From: Amylostereum areolatum
Lineage: Eukaryota; Basidiomycota; Agaricomycetes; Russulales; Stereaceae
Assembly (NCBI GenBank): GCA_012932865.1
Contig: SAXG01000035.1
Location: forward strand, 1-64,000
DNA length: 64,000 nucleotides
Reading direction: 5' to 3'
Under the pieces are notes generated by a model, which saw only the letters and a list, made by a program, of their open reading frames with translations, was not told the DNA's origin and did no database searches. The translations under genes and the position numbers were made by a program. How positions within the stretch are numbered: position 1 is the first letter of the stretch; every line of letters begins with the position of its first letter. Shown here one piece after another: positions 11,814 through 21,500 of the stretch.

Positions 11814-12131
11814 TGTTGATTATACCTACTTACTTTCTTACCCGGTATGCGAACGCGTGCTACGGTACGAGTAAGTAAGGAAAAGCATAGAGTCAGTATC
11901 GGAAAGCTCACCTCAGTCGATGCAACAGTGAACGACTGAGGAGAGAGGGGAAAGGGGAACGGAGACGACGAGATATAGGAGATCGGAGAGAGCCAAAATG
12001 AGCGGTCACGGTACCTAGGTAGTAGTATTCGAGACGCGTAAAGTGTAAGTCGTTCAATAGGAATGGAATGACCGGTGAGGTGAACCAAGCACCATCATAC
12101 CGGGTAAGAAAGTAAGTAGGTATAATCAACA
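11814..12131 (-). repeat. Copia 3' LTR (318 bp)
   Basis: It starts on the minus strand at 12,131 with TGTTGATTATACC, right after the purine-rich tract, and ends at 11,814 with GGTATAATCAACA. Its first 36 bp are repeated as a perfect inverted copy at its end, far longer than the usual TG/CA or 5 bp terminal inversion. The approximately 280 bp core is identical to the 5' LTR; the ends are not. Confidence 0.85.
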
Positions 12132-12139
12132 CTCCCCCT
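12132..12139 (-). promoter_or_regulatory. Copia polypurine tract
   Basis: AGGGGGAG on the minus strand directly abuts the 3' LTR start, where plus-strand DNA synthesis should be primed. Confidence 0.75.
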
Positions 12140-12142
12140 GGT

Positions 12143-12885
12143 TCACCGAACCGGTAAGTGCAAGTGGAGCGACTTAACCATCTCGTCATGGAGGTTCCGC
12201 GGGAGGCCCTTCGTAAACACGTCCGCGAGGTTGTCCTTCGATCCAACGTGTAGCACCTCAAGCTCCCCCTCCTCGACGCGTTCTCGGACGTAGTGGTAAG
12301 CGATGTCGATGTGCTTTGCCCTGGTATGATGCAGGTACGAGCTCGACAGATTGTTCGCTGCTATGTTGTCTCCGAATAGCGTCATCTTTGGGGGGACGTC
12401 CATGCCCAGCTCCCCCATGAGCCGGCGCACCCAGATTGCATTCTGTGCTGCCGCACATGACGCCATGTACTCGGCCTCCATCGTCGACGTCGCAATGGAT
12501 CGCTGACGACGTGCGGACCATGAGACGGGGGCTCCTGCTAGTGTAAACACGTACCCGCTGCACGAGCGACGCTTCGGCTCCGCGGCATGGTTTGCATCGA
12601 AGTAAGCGCGTACAGTCCCGGCTTCGGGCATTGCACCGTTGAATGTGAGTCCGTAATCGATCGTGCCCTTCAGGTAGCGCAACACGTGTTTTGCTGCTTT
12701 GAGGTGACGCACACCAGGCCCAGCAGCGAAGGAGCCGAGAACCTGGATACAGTAGGCAAGATCGGGACGGGTGGAAGTGGCAAGCCAGTTGAGTCCGCCG
12801 ATGATCTCCCGGTAGGGCTCCCCCTCAACCTGGCGGATCTCTGCGGCGTCCATTGGCTCGTACAGCATCTTGTACGCACCACCAG
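12143..12885 (-). CDS. Copia pol C-terminus: end of RT and RNase H (distal fragment)
   Basis: This is the downstream part of the copia polyprotein, cut off from its upstream part at 30,220 by the gypsy insertion. It reads GGLNWLATSTRPDLAY, typical of copia RT connection sequence. RNase H follows, with YFDANHA in place of the usual SDAD block, STMEAEYMA, FGDNIAA, HIDIAYHYVRE and KDNLADVFTKGL, and then a stop at 12,143. The open frame continuing upstream into the gypsy LTR (to 13,030) is fortuitous. Removing the insertion with one copy of its CCGG duplication leaves the reading frame continuous. Confidence 0.88.
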
Positions 12886-13150
12886 CCGGTGTCACGGCCA
12901 TATTTGGATATGACCGCAACAGGGATATAGTCAGGAAGGAAAATGGAAGACTAGAGGAGAGGAGCAGAAAGGCAAAGAGACAGTAAGCCACACCAGAGAC
13001 GGAACATAGTATGTCCAAGCCGGCCATCAAAGAAGAGCAAGCTGGACAAAGGAGGGGCCGGGAGAGAAGGAAAGCCGATGATCGGCGGCACCAAAGGAAG
13101 TAGGATGGACGGGCCAGACACTGTCGATCTGGAAGGTTAATTCAGCCGCA

Positions 13151-13156
13151 TATAAA
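13151..13156 (+). promoter_or_regulatory. TATA box upstream of the LTR-encoded ORF
   Basis: TATAAA lies 66 bp before the ATG at 13,217. An identical box is at 28,038 in the 3' LTR. It suggests that the LTR gene has its own promoter. Confidence 0.6.
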
Positions 13157-13216
13157 GATGTGGCAGGAAGAGAAAGGCGTCTTGGCTCCTTGCTTCACTT
13201 TTTGCACCGACGCACC

Positions 13217-14347
13217 ATGAATAACAACTCCCTCCCCACCAATCGCCTTGGTGCCTCTGACCATTCCACGGAGTCCAGCGGCATGCAACTCGCCGACGGT
13301 GTACGCCTTGCCCAGTCACGTTCTCCCTCTCCCCCTCTGGCCACATCCCTCACGAGCGATCCCGACCCCTACGCACCAGCGCGCATCCTCGACACCCGCA
13401 TACGCTTGAACAACCCGCCGACTAGCGACATCATCTACAACCCTATCGTCACCCTGCGGTTAGCCCGTCGCCCCAATGCTACCCCCTCTATGCCGCAATA
13501 CGACCTACAGGATGCCCGAGCGCCCGTCCGTGCCGCGACGATCGCCAGGTTGGTCAAGGACAATGTCTCCCACCCACACTGGTTGGCGGCCAACGGGATC
13601 CTGAACCAAGGGTGGGCCCCTGACCCATTCAAGGGTCCCTCGGAGGTGAATGGGGTATGGATCGTGGAAGGGAAGGCGCAACAGGTCGGCCCCTCAATGC
13701 TGGTGGAGGCAGCAACGGAGACGGGATATCGCTACTACGCGACGGTGGGCGAGTGTCTAGGGAGCGACGGCCAGAGCGCCATCTACGTGGGATGGGTACG
13801 CAACCACGCCTACGCCCGTACGTTACCCCTCCCCTCGTGCCAAACTCGTGCTGACCCGCAAACAGCAATGATAGTCTTTATTATCTGCAACGTCAACTGG
13901 GCCCTCCCGCTTAGCCCAAAACTTCCTACTTCTTCCTCCATCGCTGCGGACTGGTATTGGGCGTTCAACCTCCGCCTCGGCACCCTCATCGCCCCTCCCT
14001 CTCTCGTCGCCAAGAACATCGCTCGCATCGTGGACGCCCACCTTCCTGCCATGCTGCACCACGTTGTAGGGCATGAAGGTTACTCCGTCTTTGTATTCCC
14101 CGAGTGGGGAAACCTGGCGCCCGTGCTGACAGAGGACCCCTGGGCACCGCTTAGCGACATGGTGGAGTATCTGGCCCACGCGCGCCATGCCATCTATCCG
14201 TTCTCCTACTCAGCAGTAGAGCAGTCGCTCTACAAACTGATCGCGGAGGTGCGCGAGGTGTCGGCTCACCAGATCTCGCACGAGGTACAGGAAAGGGCCG
14301 CAGCCATAGAGAAATGGCGGAGGGAAGGGTTATACTTACGCCAGTAA
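13217..14347 (+). CDS. LTR-encoded protein, 376 residues (5' LTR copy)
   Basis: The ORF begins at an ATG in good context (CACC before ATGA) and ends at TAA 14,347; the frame is open slightly further upstream. I recognise no family. The N-terminal 60 residues are Ser/Pro-rich. A globular-looking middle contains WIVEGKAQQVGPSM, GYRYYATVGECLG and IYVGWVRNHAYA. A hydrophobic stretch reads MIVFIICNVNWALPL. The C-terminus is helical and charged, with EVQERAAAIEKWRREG. A consensus 48 bp intron (13,818-13,865: GTACGT, CTGAC, AACAG) could be spliced without changing frame. A hydrolase-like or structural role would be guesswork. It differs from the 3' LTR copy by Ala to Glu in the H-W-L-A-A-N stretch. 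Confidence 0.7.
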   Translation: MNNNSLPTNRLGASDHSTESSGMQLADGVRLAQSRSPSPPLATSLTSDPDPYAPARILDTRIRLNNPPTSDIIYNPIVTLRLARRPNATPSMPQYDLQDARAPVRAATIARLVKDNVSHPHWLAANGILNQGWAPDPFKGPSEVNGVWIVEGKAQQVGPSMLVEAATETGYRYYATVGECLGSDGQSAIYVGWVRNHAYARTLPLPSCQTRADPQTAMIVFIICNVNWALPLSPKLPTSSSIAADWYWAFNLRLGTLIAPPSLVAKNIARIVDAHLPAMLHHVVGHEGYSVFVFPEWGNLAPVLTEDPWAPLSDMVEYLAHARHAIYPFSYSAVEQSLYKLIAEVREVSAHQISHEVQERAAAIEKWRREGLYLRQ

Positions 14348-14728
14348 GTGAGAGCAGCTAGGCTAGTGGGAAGATGGTCGTCTTCCTGCTGTTGCCTGCA
14401 CGTTCTCCACTTCACTTTTCCTACCGCCCTCCACGTTGTCACACGTTATCTCGTATCGCCCCGTCGAAATGACCCGTTACCTTTGTCCGACCTATGCCGC
14501 TTGTCTCCTGTTCCCCACGTTGCTTACTGTTGTCTTCCCGTTCTGATATCCCTTGGTCTCCGCTATCGCTACTATCACCACCCCCCCGTCTCCATGTCAT
14601 GTTCCTAAACGCCCGCCTGTACGTATACCTGCATGATGATTGTTGATCCCCCTCTTTACCTGTTATCTCTACCTATTCTATCCAGAGCTACAGCAATCCG
14701 TCCCTCAAGTCCTCCTAGCCAAAAGTGA

Positions 14729-14869
14729 CACAGTCGTGCTGACTGTGCGCTCAGTCATCCGATCAATGCACAGTCAAGTGACTGTGCACTCAGTCATCCA
14801 TGACAGAATGCACAGTCACTAGACAGAATGCACAGTTCATTGACTGTGCGCACAGTCCATTGCACAGTC
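14729..14869 (+). repeat. CACAGTC / GACTGTG repeat array in the gypsy LTR
   Basis: About nine copies of the octamer GCACAGTC or its complement GACTGTGC lie in 140 bp, in alternating orientation and mixed with CTCAGTC variants. The array sits directly upstream of the TATA-like box at 14,904, where LTR enhancers usually lie. The same array is at 29,617-29,757. Confidence 0.8.
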
Positions 14870-14903
14870 GATCCAACACATGAACAAACAAAGGGCAAAG
14901 AGG

Positions 14904-14910
14904 TATTTAA
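14904..14910 (+). promoter_or_regulatory. Probable TATA box for the gypsy genomic transcript
   Basis: TATTTAA lies about 165 bp upstream of an AATAAA hexamer at 15,069-15,074. The spacing fits a U3 promoter with R and polyadenylation following inside the LTR. The assignment is inferred from position and sequence. Confidence 0.5.
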
Positions 14911-15068
14911 GGAGAGCTGAGTGGGAGAGAAAGGAGAGAGACTGCCACCGAGACAGACCCCACACGCACGCCCTACTGTAAAGCTTACTGTAGCTTACTC
15001 TAGAAACCCCAGCCCACTGTTCTCATACACCTTGTAGCTACTTACTGTAGTACCTACTCCGTGTCACG

Positions 15069-15074
15069 AATAAA
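15069..15074 (+). terminator. Polyadenylation signal in the gypsy LTR
   Basis: AATAAA lies downstream of the inferred start site. In the 3' LTR the equivalent is 29,957-29,962, where it would end the genomic RNA. Confidence 0.5.
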
Positions 15075-15335
15075 CGCATAACCCCAACGCTTCTCTCATA
15101 AGTTTCGTTTAGACCACCCAGAGCGGTGTCTAGCGTTGCTCCTCCTACCTCCCCCCCCCTCTCACACACACCCCTGAAGGCGTAGTACTCAGGCTTCTGA
15201 CGTTGTGCGAGCAACCACGAACCTTGTAGACGCTTACAACAACCTCACTCGAACACCTAGGAAAATCCGGGAAAGAGGAAAACCCGATTGACTTAGTTTC
15301 GAAAAGACCTTAACCCCCTTTTCGCTTGACATCTT

Positions 15336-15350
15336 TGGAGCCCACCGCGA
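15336..15350 (+). promoter_or_regulatory. Gypsy primer-binding site
   Basis: TGGAGCCCACCGCGA starts 4 bp past the LTR end. It is complementary to a tRNA 3' end bearing CCA, discriminator U and an acceptor strand GGUGGGC, so a tRNA beginning GCCCACC is the expected primer. I cannot assign the amino acid without the genome's tRNA set. Confidence 0.7.
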
Positions 15351-15568
15351 GGGAGGTTTCATTGTATACGTCTCCAACCGTGGATTCACTCGCTACTCCG
15401 CAGCGCCCACTACCCATCCCCCCGTTCTCAACAACCGTAACGGTTGAGCACGACACCCTGTTCTCCGCCTCCCCATCCCCTTCACCCGTGTCCGCAAGTA
15501 CCTTTGCATCCACCAACTCCTTGGACGAAGCCATACGTTCCCTCCCCTCCCGATACACCGAGCTCGTC

Positions 15569-18500
15569 ATGCCGTCCGTACACGAGCAAGACTTCGAGTA
15601 TCCATCCCCCGACGATCGGCACGATGACCCACCGCACATGGCGGCCCCGGGCCAGTCGCGGCCGCGATCCTCACCACCCAGTAACCCAAACCTTGGTCAC
15701 GCTCCCTCCTCGGGACCGCGTGCCCGAGCATCGGCCGCACCGCCATCTGCACGAGCAGGGGCCTATGGACCACCACCAAACATCCCTGCATTTGGCCACA
15801 ACCCATACTACGGACCCCCACCGGTGGCGATGCTACCTGAAGCAAAGTCACGCTATGCACCTGAGACGTTCCGAGGAAACTACCGCCGCGTAGGGCGCTT
15901 CCTTGAAGAGTACGAAGACCTCTGCGTCAAGCATCGTGTAACCGATGATGCAGCACGCTGTAAATCGCTCCTGCGTTACTGCTCCAACAGCGTCCGAGAA
16001 GTCGTAGAAGGGCTGGAGAGCTTCCTCCGACGCGACTGGGACGACCTGAAGGAGGAGATACTTGAGCAGTATGATGATGAACTTGAACAGAAGCGCTACC
16101 AACTGAGCGACATCAAGGCCTACGTCATCACAGAGAAGAAGTCCAAGATCAAAGACTTGCGCCAGTGGAAGACATTCAACCGTGGGTACGTCAAGATCGC
16201 CGGATGGCTGAAGAACAAGCAGAAGCTGACCACTCGCGAGTATGACCTCTACCTGTGGCAGGGCATCCACCCCACTCTGCGCCGACGTTTGGAAGACCGG
16301 CTAGTAAACTGGTATCCAAATTACGACTTGAGTGATCCGTGGGAAGCACACCTGGTTAAGCAAGCAGCCTACTTCCTTTTCAAGCGAGGGACCTTCAAGG
16401 ACGACCTCGATCTTTCTGAGTCGGATTACGAGCCACGGTCTTCGCGCCGGCCAAGTTACAGCACCAGCTCAGACGAATCGGAAAGCGACGCCAGTAGCGA
16501 GGAGCGCGAACGAAAGGTGAAGCGGAAGACCAAAGTTGATCGGAAGTATCAGAGACACGAGACTGATAGCGCAGACTCGTCGAACGCTAGCTCAAGTTCT
16601 GATGACGAGCCCAGCTCTCGACGCACGAAGGGCAAGAAACGGGAGCCACCCAAACCGATATCCCGCCACAAAGAACGCGAGCACGAGAGCCACAAGGATA
16701 AGAAGTATCCGGAAAAGGCAAGGACGCAGCGTCCTGCGGTGGCTGACAGAAATGAGATCGAAGACCTCGTGAACAAGATGGGGCAGCTTTCCGTGCATGA
16801 TCCCAAGTACGCGGTCATGCTTAAACGTGTAATCGAAGCGGATCAGTCGTGGGAGGCGATCCTGCCGAAATCTCTGCTCGGATCTGCCCCCGCCCCTGCA
16901 CCGCGACCAACACGTTTCCCCACCGTGCTAAATTCGCAGCACGAACAGTTCGCCAGCTCGACGCAGCAGCGACCCACTCCGAACGCATCACCTACCGACT
17001 ACCGAGCGGGACTGAGACAGCCGCCGCCGATACGACCGGCTGGGTGCTTTGGGTGTGGTGACCTGGGCCATAGCATGAGTACGTGCCCGCGTCTGGGAAG
17101 CTTGCTCACGCAGGGCGCCATAATCCGCGATCCGCAGGGCCGACTAGCGTACCCAAACGGAACGACAATCCGTCGAATGAATGGCGAAACCATCAGTCAA
17201 GCCGTGGCGCGAGAGATGGGCGCCCCGACGAACGCAAGCGGGGGAACACTGAAAACGAACCTTCTGACATTTACCCTAGACGGCGAGGATGACGAGATCC
17301 TTGAGTTCGATGACTTCGGGGAGGCCTTGGAAGTATACCATGTGCGAGCCGATGCCCTGGAGGAGCGCCGCGACTTCCCCACCTATGGACAGATCGAAGA
17401 CCTGTCCGAGGAGGAGGAAGGCGAGGACACGACTGTGTATGCGGTAACTGGACGTCAGAAGACAATCCGTAATGCCCGAGAAGAGGCGATCGACAATGTC
17501 GTTCCTCGGCGTACAACGCGAGTGCCCGTGCCGACGGAAAAAGTACAGGAGTCCCCCGCGCCGAAAACGCGCGCGAAGGTAGCCAGCAAGATCCCAGGCG
17601 AACGAAGCGGGCATCCAAGCAAGAAAGACGCAGCACGAACGAGCGAGACCACCAGGAAAGAAAACCACGAGCAGGAGAGGCGAGCCGTCGAGTCTGATCG
17701 CGGTCCATCTCCCAAGCCAGTCGAGGTGTTCGCACCGACGTTTGACCCTGCAAACGAGGACGCATTCATGGAGGAACCAGCACCGCCGAGGTCAGTCGTC
17801 GAACGCGCGACAGAAGCCGCGAGGAAAGGGAACCCGGGACCTCGAGACTCTGCGGAAACAGGAGAAACAAGGACACGAAAGCCGGCACCGCGACAGTCAG
17901 CGATCGCGCGAGTGGCGGATCCCAGGCAGGTGCTGCTGAGCATCCTCCGTACGCAGATAACTCTGCCGTTGGGGGACGTTCTCGGTGTTTCAAAAGAATT
18001 ATCGGCTCTGTTAATCGAAAACATGAAACCGAAAACAGTGAGACCGGACGCACCTGCAACGCTCTCGGCGGAAGTGGACGGCCCAGAAATAGAGGCACTG
18101 TTGACGAAACCGAGTCTGAGCCACTCAAAGTTGCTGCAGATCACGGTCACGCTGGAAGGAAGCCCGGTGACTGCCATACTCGACTCCGGCTCGCAACTCA
18201 ACGTGATCCGCCAGAGCGTCGCGGCTAAGTACGTCAAACTACCGCAGAAACGGATGGTGATCAGCATGAAGGACGCAAACGGCGGAAAAGGAGACCTACT
18301 CGGAGTGATTGAAGACGTTCCGATCCGCTTCGGTTCTGTCGAAACCCGAGGGACGCTATGGGCGGCGGCACACGTCAAGTTTGATCTGCTGCTGGGACGA
18401 CCCTGGCAGCGAGACAACTTTGCGAGTGTGGACGAGCAGCCAGAAGGAACGTACCTGACGTTCAAAGATCCGAAAAACCTTCGGCGCGTACTCCATCGCG

Positions 18501-21500
18501 TCCTGCTTGAGGAGCGAGAGGCCCCCGCGCGTTTGTGGGACGAGTCGGACGAATCGGACTTGGACGACGCGAACGCGACCGACCCCGTAGCGCTCGTGCG
18601 ACGCCGCGCGAATCAGCGGCAACGAACCTACCTTACCCAGGCGTTAGGGCAGGAGAACGAAGGATGGGCCATGGAGCCCAGTGATCCCCTGGACGAGCAG
18701 CGGAGGGCCGTGGACGCGTGTCCTGCTGAAAACAGAGCCGGATGGGACCGCGATGAGGTGATCGGCTGCTTCGGCATCGAGCTATCAGACCAAGAGGGAA
18801 TGCATATAGGAGGACGACTCACTCAAGGAACGAATGGAAGCGAGTGTCCGCTCGAACGCGCGGGAAGCAGCACCAATGCCCCCCTCGAGTCCTGCTACGC
18901 GGATGACTGGGCGGTCCATCCAGAGCCCGACACGGAAGACTGGAGAACGTATCCAGTAAGTGACGACGGAAACGACGGTCCCGCGCGGCTGAGAACGTTT
19001 AAAACAACGTTTGACGCACCTTTTGGGGACACCGCGAATGGAACGACCGCTGCGGAGGCACGGCCGGCGCGACAGGCCACGAGGTATGCGCGCGAAGACG
19101 CGGGAAAGAGAGTGTCCAAAGACGAGCAAAGAGCCTCGTTTGCACGAGTGCAAGTGGTTAGGGTGAGGGAGGAAGAAGAAGGAGGGACGACGGAGCGTGG
19201 CGCTGGCCGCGGCGACCCGAAGTGGAAAGCCGAGCGGCCGGAAGAAGCCGGCCACGCGTCAACTTCAAGTGTGCGAGCGGCCAGCGCAACCACTACCACC
19301 ACTGCTCCCTCCGTCCCCGTCGCCGCCGCCCGCTCCACGCTCGCCCCCGCACCGTCGCACCACGCAATACCGACGGGTCCGCCCTGCCGCAAGCCAAGAG
19401 AAGAAGGCCAGCCCGGAGCCGACGCAATAGCGGGCGCGGAATGGACCACGGACACGAACGAGGTAAGTTCGTCACAAAAACCCGTCCACGCACCGTGGCC
19501 TGATACCCTAGAAAGCAGGTCAGTTTGTGACCCAGTCCCGACGCAGATGAACCGGCGACAAACGCGCGCGTTCTTCGCCGCAATCGAGGCGACCAACCGG
19601 AGTCTGTCGCCGACGCACGCGTACCCAGAGGCCGACGATTTTGACGAAAACCTGTGGTACGCGTCAGACGTTTCGGGGCATGGGCTCAGGGCTGATCGGG
19701 ATATCGCAGATATTCTGCAGGAGCTTGACGACGAAGACTGGGGCCCGCACCAGACCCGCACGCAGGTACTTAAGCTGCAGTCGAACGCGGACGGCCCCAA
19801 GCCCCTCGACTCGCTTACCCCCCCCACACTGTACTCGCACGCAACCCCCCCGCACTCGCACCTCACCAACTCCCCCCTCCGACTCCTCTCCTACCTCCCT
19901 TCACGCTCCCCCTCTCCGTTCTCCCTCGACGAACGCGTCCGCGTCCCAACCACCGCCATGGACCCGCCGTCGCTCGGTTCCCCCCTTCCAGTACGCGCGC
20001 CCCAGCTCCTCTTTTCCCCCGCTCACTCCGGATCCCAGACGAACCTCGGCCACCTGAATATCCGGTCCCTCACCAACCACCGCGAGCGCCTCAGTGTGCA
20101 CAACACCGCGCGCGCTGTGCGCGAAGGCGACTGGCACGTGACGATCAAGAGCCAGTCCGCGGTTTTTGTCACGTACGACGAGTTTGGCGACCGCGGTAGC
20201 ACGCTGCCCGCCGTAGACCTCTCCGCCGCCGCTCCCGTCATTACGAAGGAGAGCCATTGGCTCGAGGCCTTCTACGACGCGAGCGGGCAGGAGCTAGTCG
20301 GGCATCGTGTAGAGACCGTGAGGCTCCCTGGCACCCTGCTCCTCCGCGCGCTGTGCGTAACCCCAGGAAGCCCAGCCGAAGAACGACGCAACGCGGCCCC
20401 TGGCGAGCTCGACGAGGATGTTCGCGAATGCGACGGCGACACCGGCGGGATGACGCGCTCAACGTCGCCGGAAGAGCAAGCACGCGTCGACTCGGTCGTG
20501 TACAATCATCGTACGTTAGTCCCGCAACCGCACCCGTCCATCACCTTAACACGCGCGGCCCTAGGCGTGAGCCCTTTACAGAGGGACTCGCACATCCTAG
20601 ACTTTCTCGAAGAAGACCTGCACATCATTCCCCTGAAGCCTGACCTCCGCCCGGACCAAACCGTCCCAATCTTTGCTTTCGCAGATGCGGTCCGTGCTCT
20701 CGCGCGTGACTTCCCCTCCTCGCGCGGACACACTGTGCGAACCATCAGCCTCAGCATCCCCGACGGGCTTTGGCGCCACAAAGACGAGTGCCGAAACTAC
20801 GGCAACTGCCTCAACCAGCAAGTATGGTCGTTTACGCGGGCCACCCTTCAGACGTCGGATCCCGACGACCAGGGCACCCTCGTCATGGCCGGCGCGGGTG
20901 TGCTGCTGTCCACCGTCTCCGACCTCGAGCCCAACGAGACCCTCTTCGAGCTTGTCGGCGGCCGCCGCATTTCTCTTCGAGGGCTTACGAAGAATTTCGC
21001 CTTCGCTCGCGTGCCTCGTGCCGCCGGCTACCCGTCCTCGAACCGCCCGCTGCCTTCCGTCCCAGCCATACATCTGGCTGTGGACGTCCCGGGCGTCCGT
21101 CCCCCTACGCCGCGTCCCCCCTTTCCCTCTGACGACCAGCCGCGTCCTGTCAACCCTGAGCCTCCGATGCTCACTCTGTCCGCGTGGATGGAGCAGGTCG
21201 AGGGTGCCGCCGATAGGTCCCCCGGATCTCCGGCCTCGTCAGATGCGGACATGTGTGACTGGCCGTTTTTCAGCACCGAGTCCCTGGCCTCCACCGACGA
21301 TGTTGCCCAAGTTCCCGCCGGCACCACCGTCCCCAAGCCAGCTCCTGTCGTCGAGCCTGTCCACTCCACCGAACCACTACTGCCCAAGCCGCTCGTCGAA
21401 GAGTCCCCCTACAACGGCGCGCTGGTGAGCCATCTAAACTCCCTGCGGCCGTGGACGAGGCAGCTCGCGGCGGACGACAGCTACATGCAGGGGCTCGTCG

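Larger units (their letters stand above)
12890..15331 (+). repeat. Gypsy 5' LTR (2,442 bp)
   Basis: It matches 27,777-30,219 almost perfectly. It contains, in order: a TATA box (13,151), a 376-codon ORF (13,217-14,347), a CACAGTC/GACTGTG repeat array (14,729-14,869), a second TATA-like box (14,904) and AATAAA (15,069). If the 14,904 box starts the genomic RNA, U3 is about 2 kb long and holds the whole ORF. Confidence 0.95.

Noticed and set aside
11814..12131. Independent MITE with 36 bp TIRs
   Set aside because: Its position next to the polypurine tract, the TGTTC duplication shared with the far end and the core identical to 34.1-34.4 kb show that it is the copia 3' LTR.
12889..13030. Upstream extension of the copia RNase H frame
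   Set aside because: This stretch is gypsy LTR read in reverse. The identical peptide appears at the other LTR (27,657-27,917), so it is not copia coding.
14729..14869. CRISPR-like array
   Set aside because: Units are 8 bp palindromic halves with irregular spacing inside an LTR of a eukaryotic element; not CRISPR.
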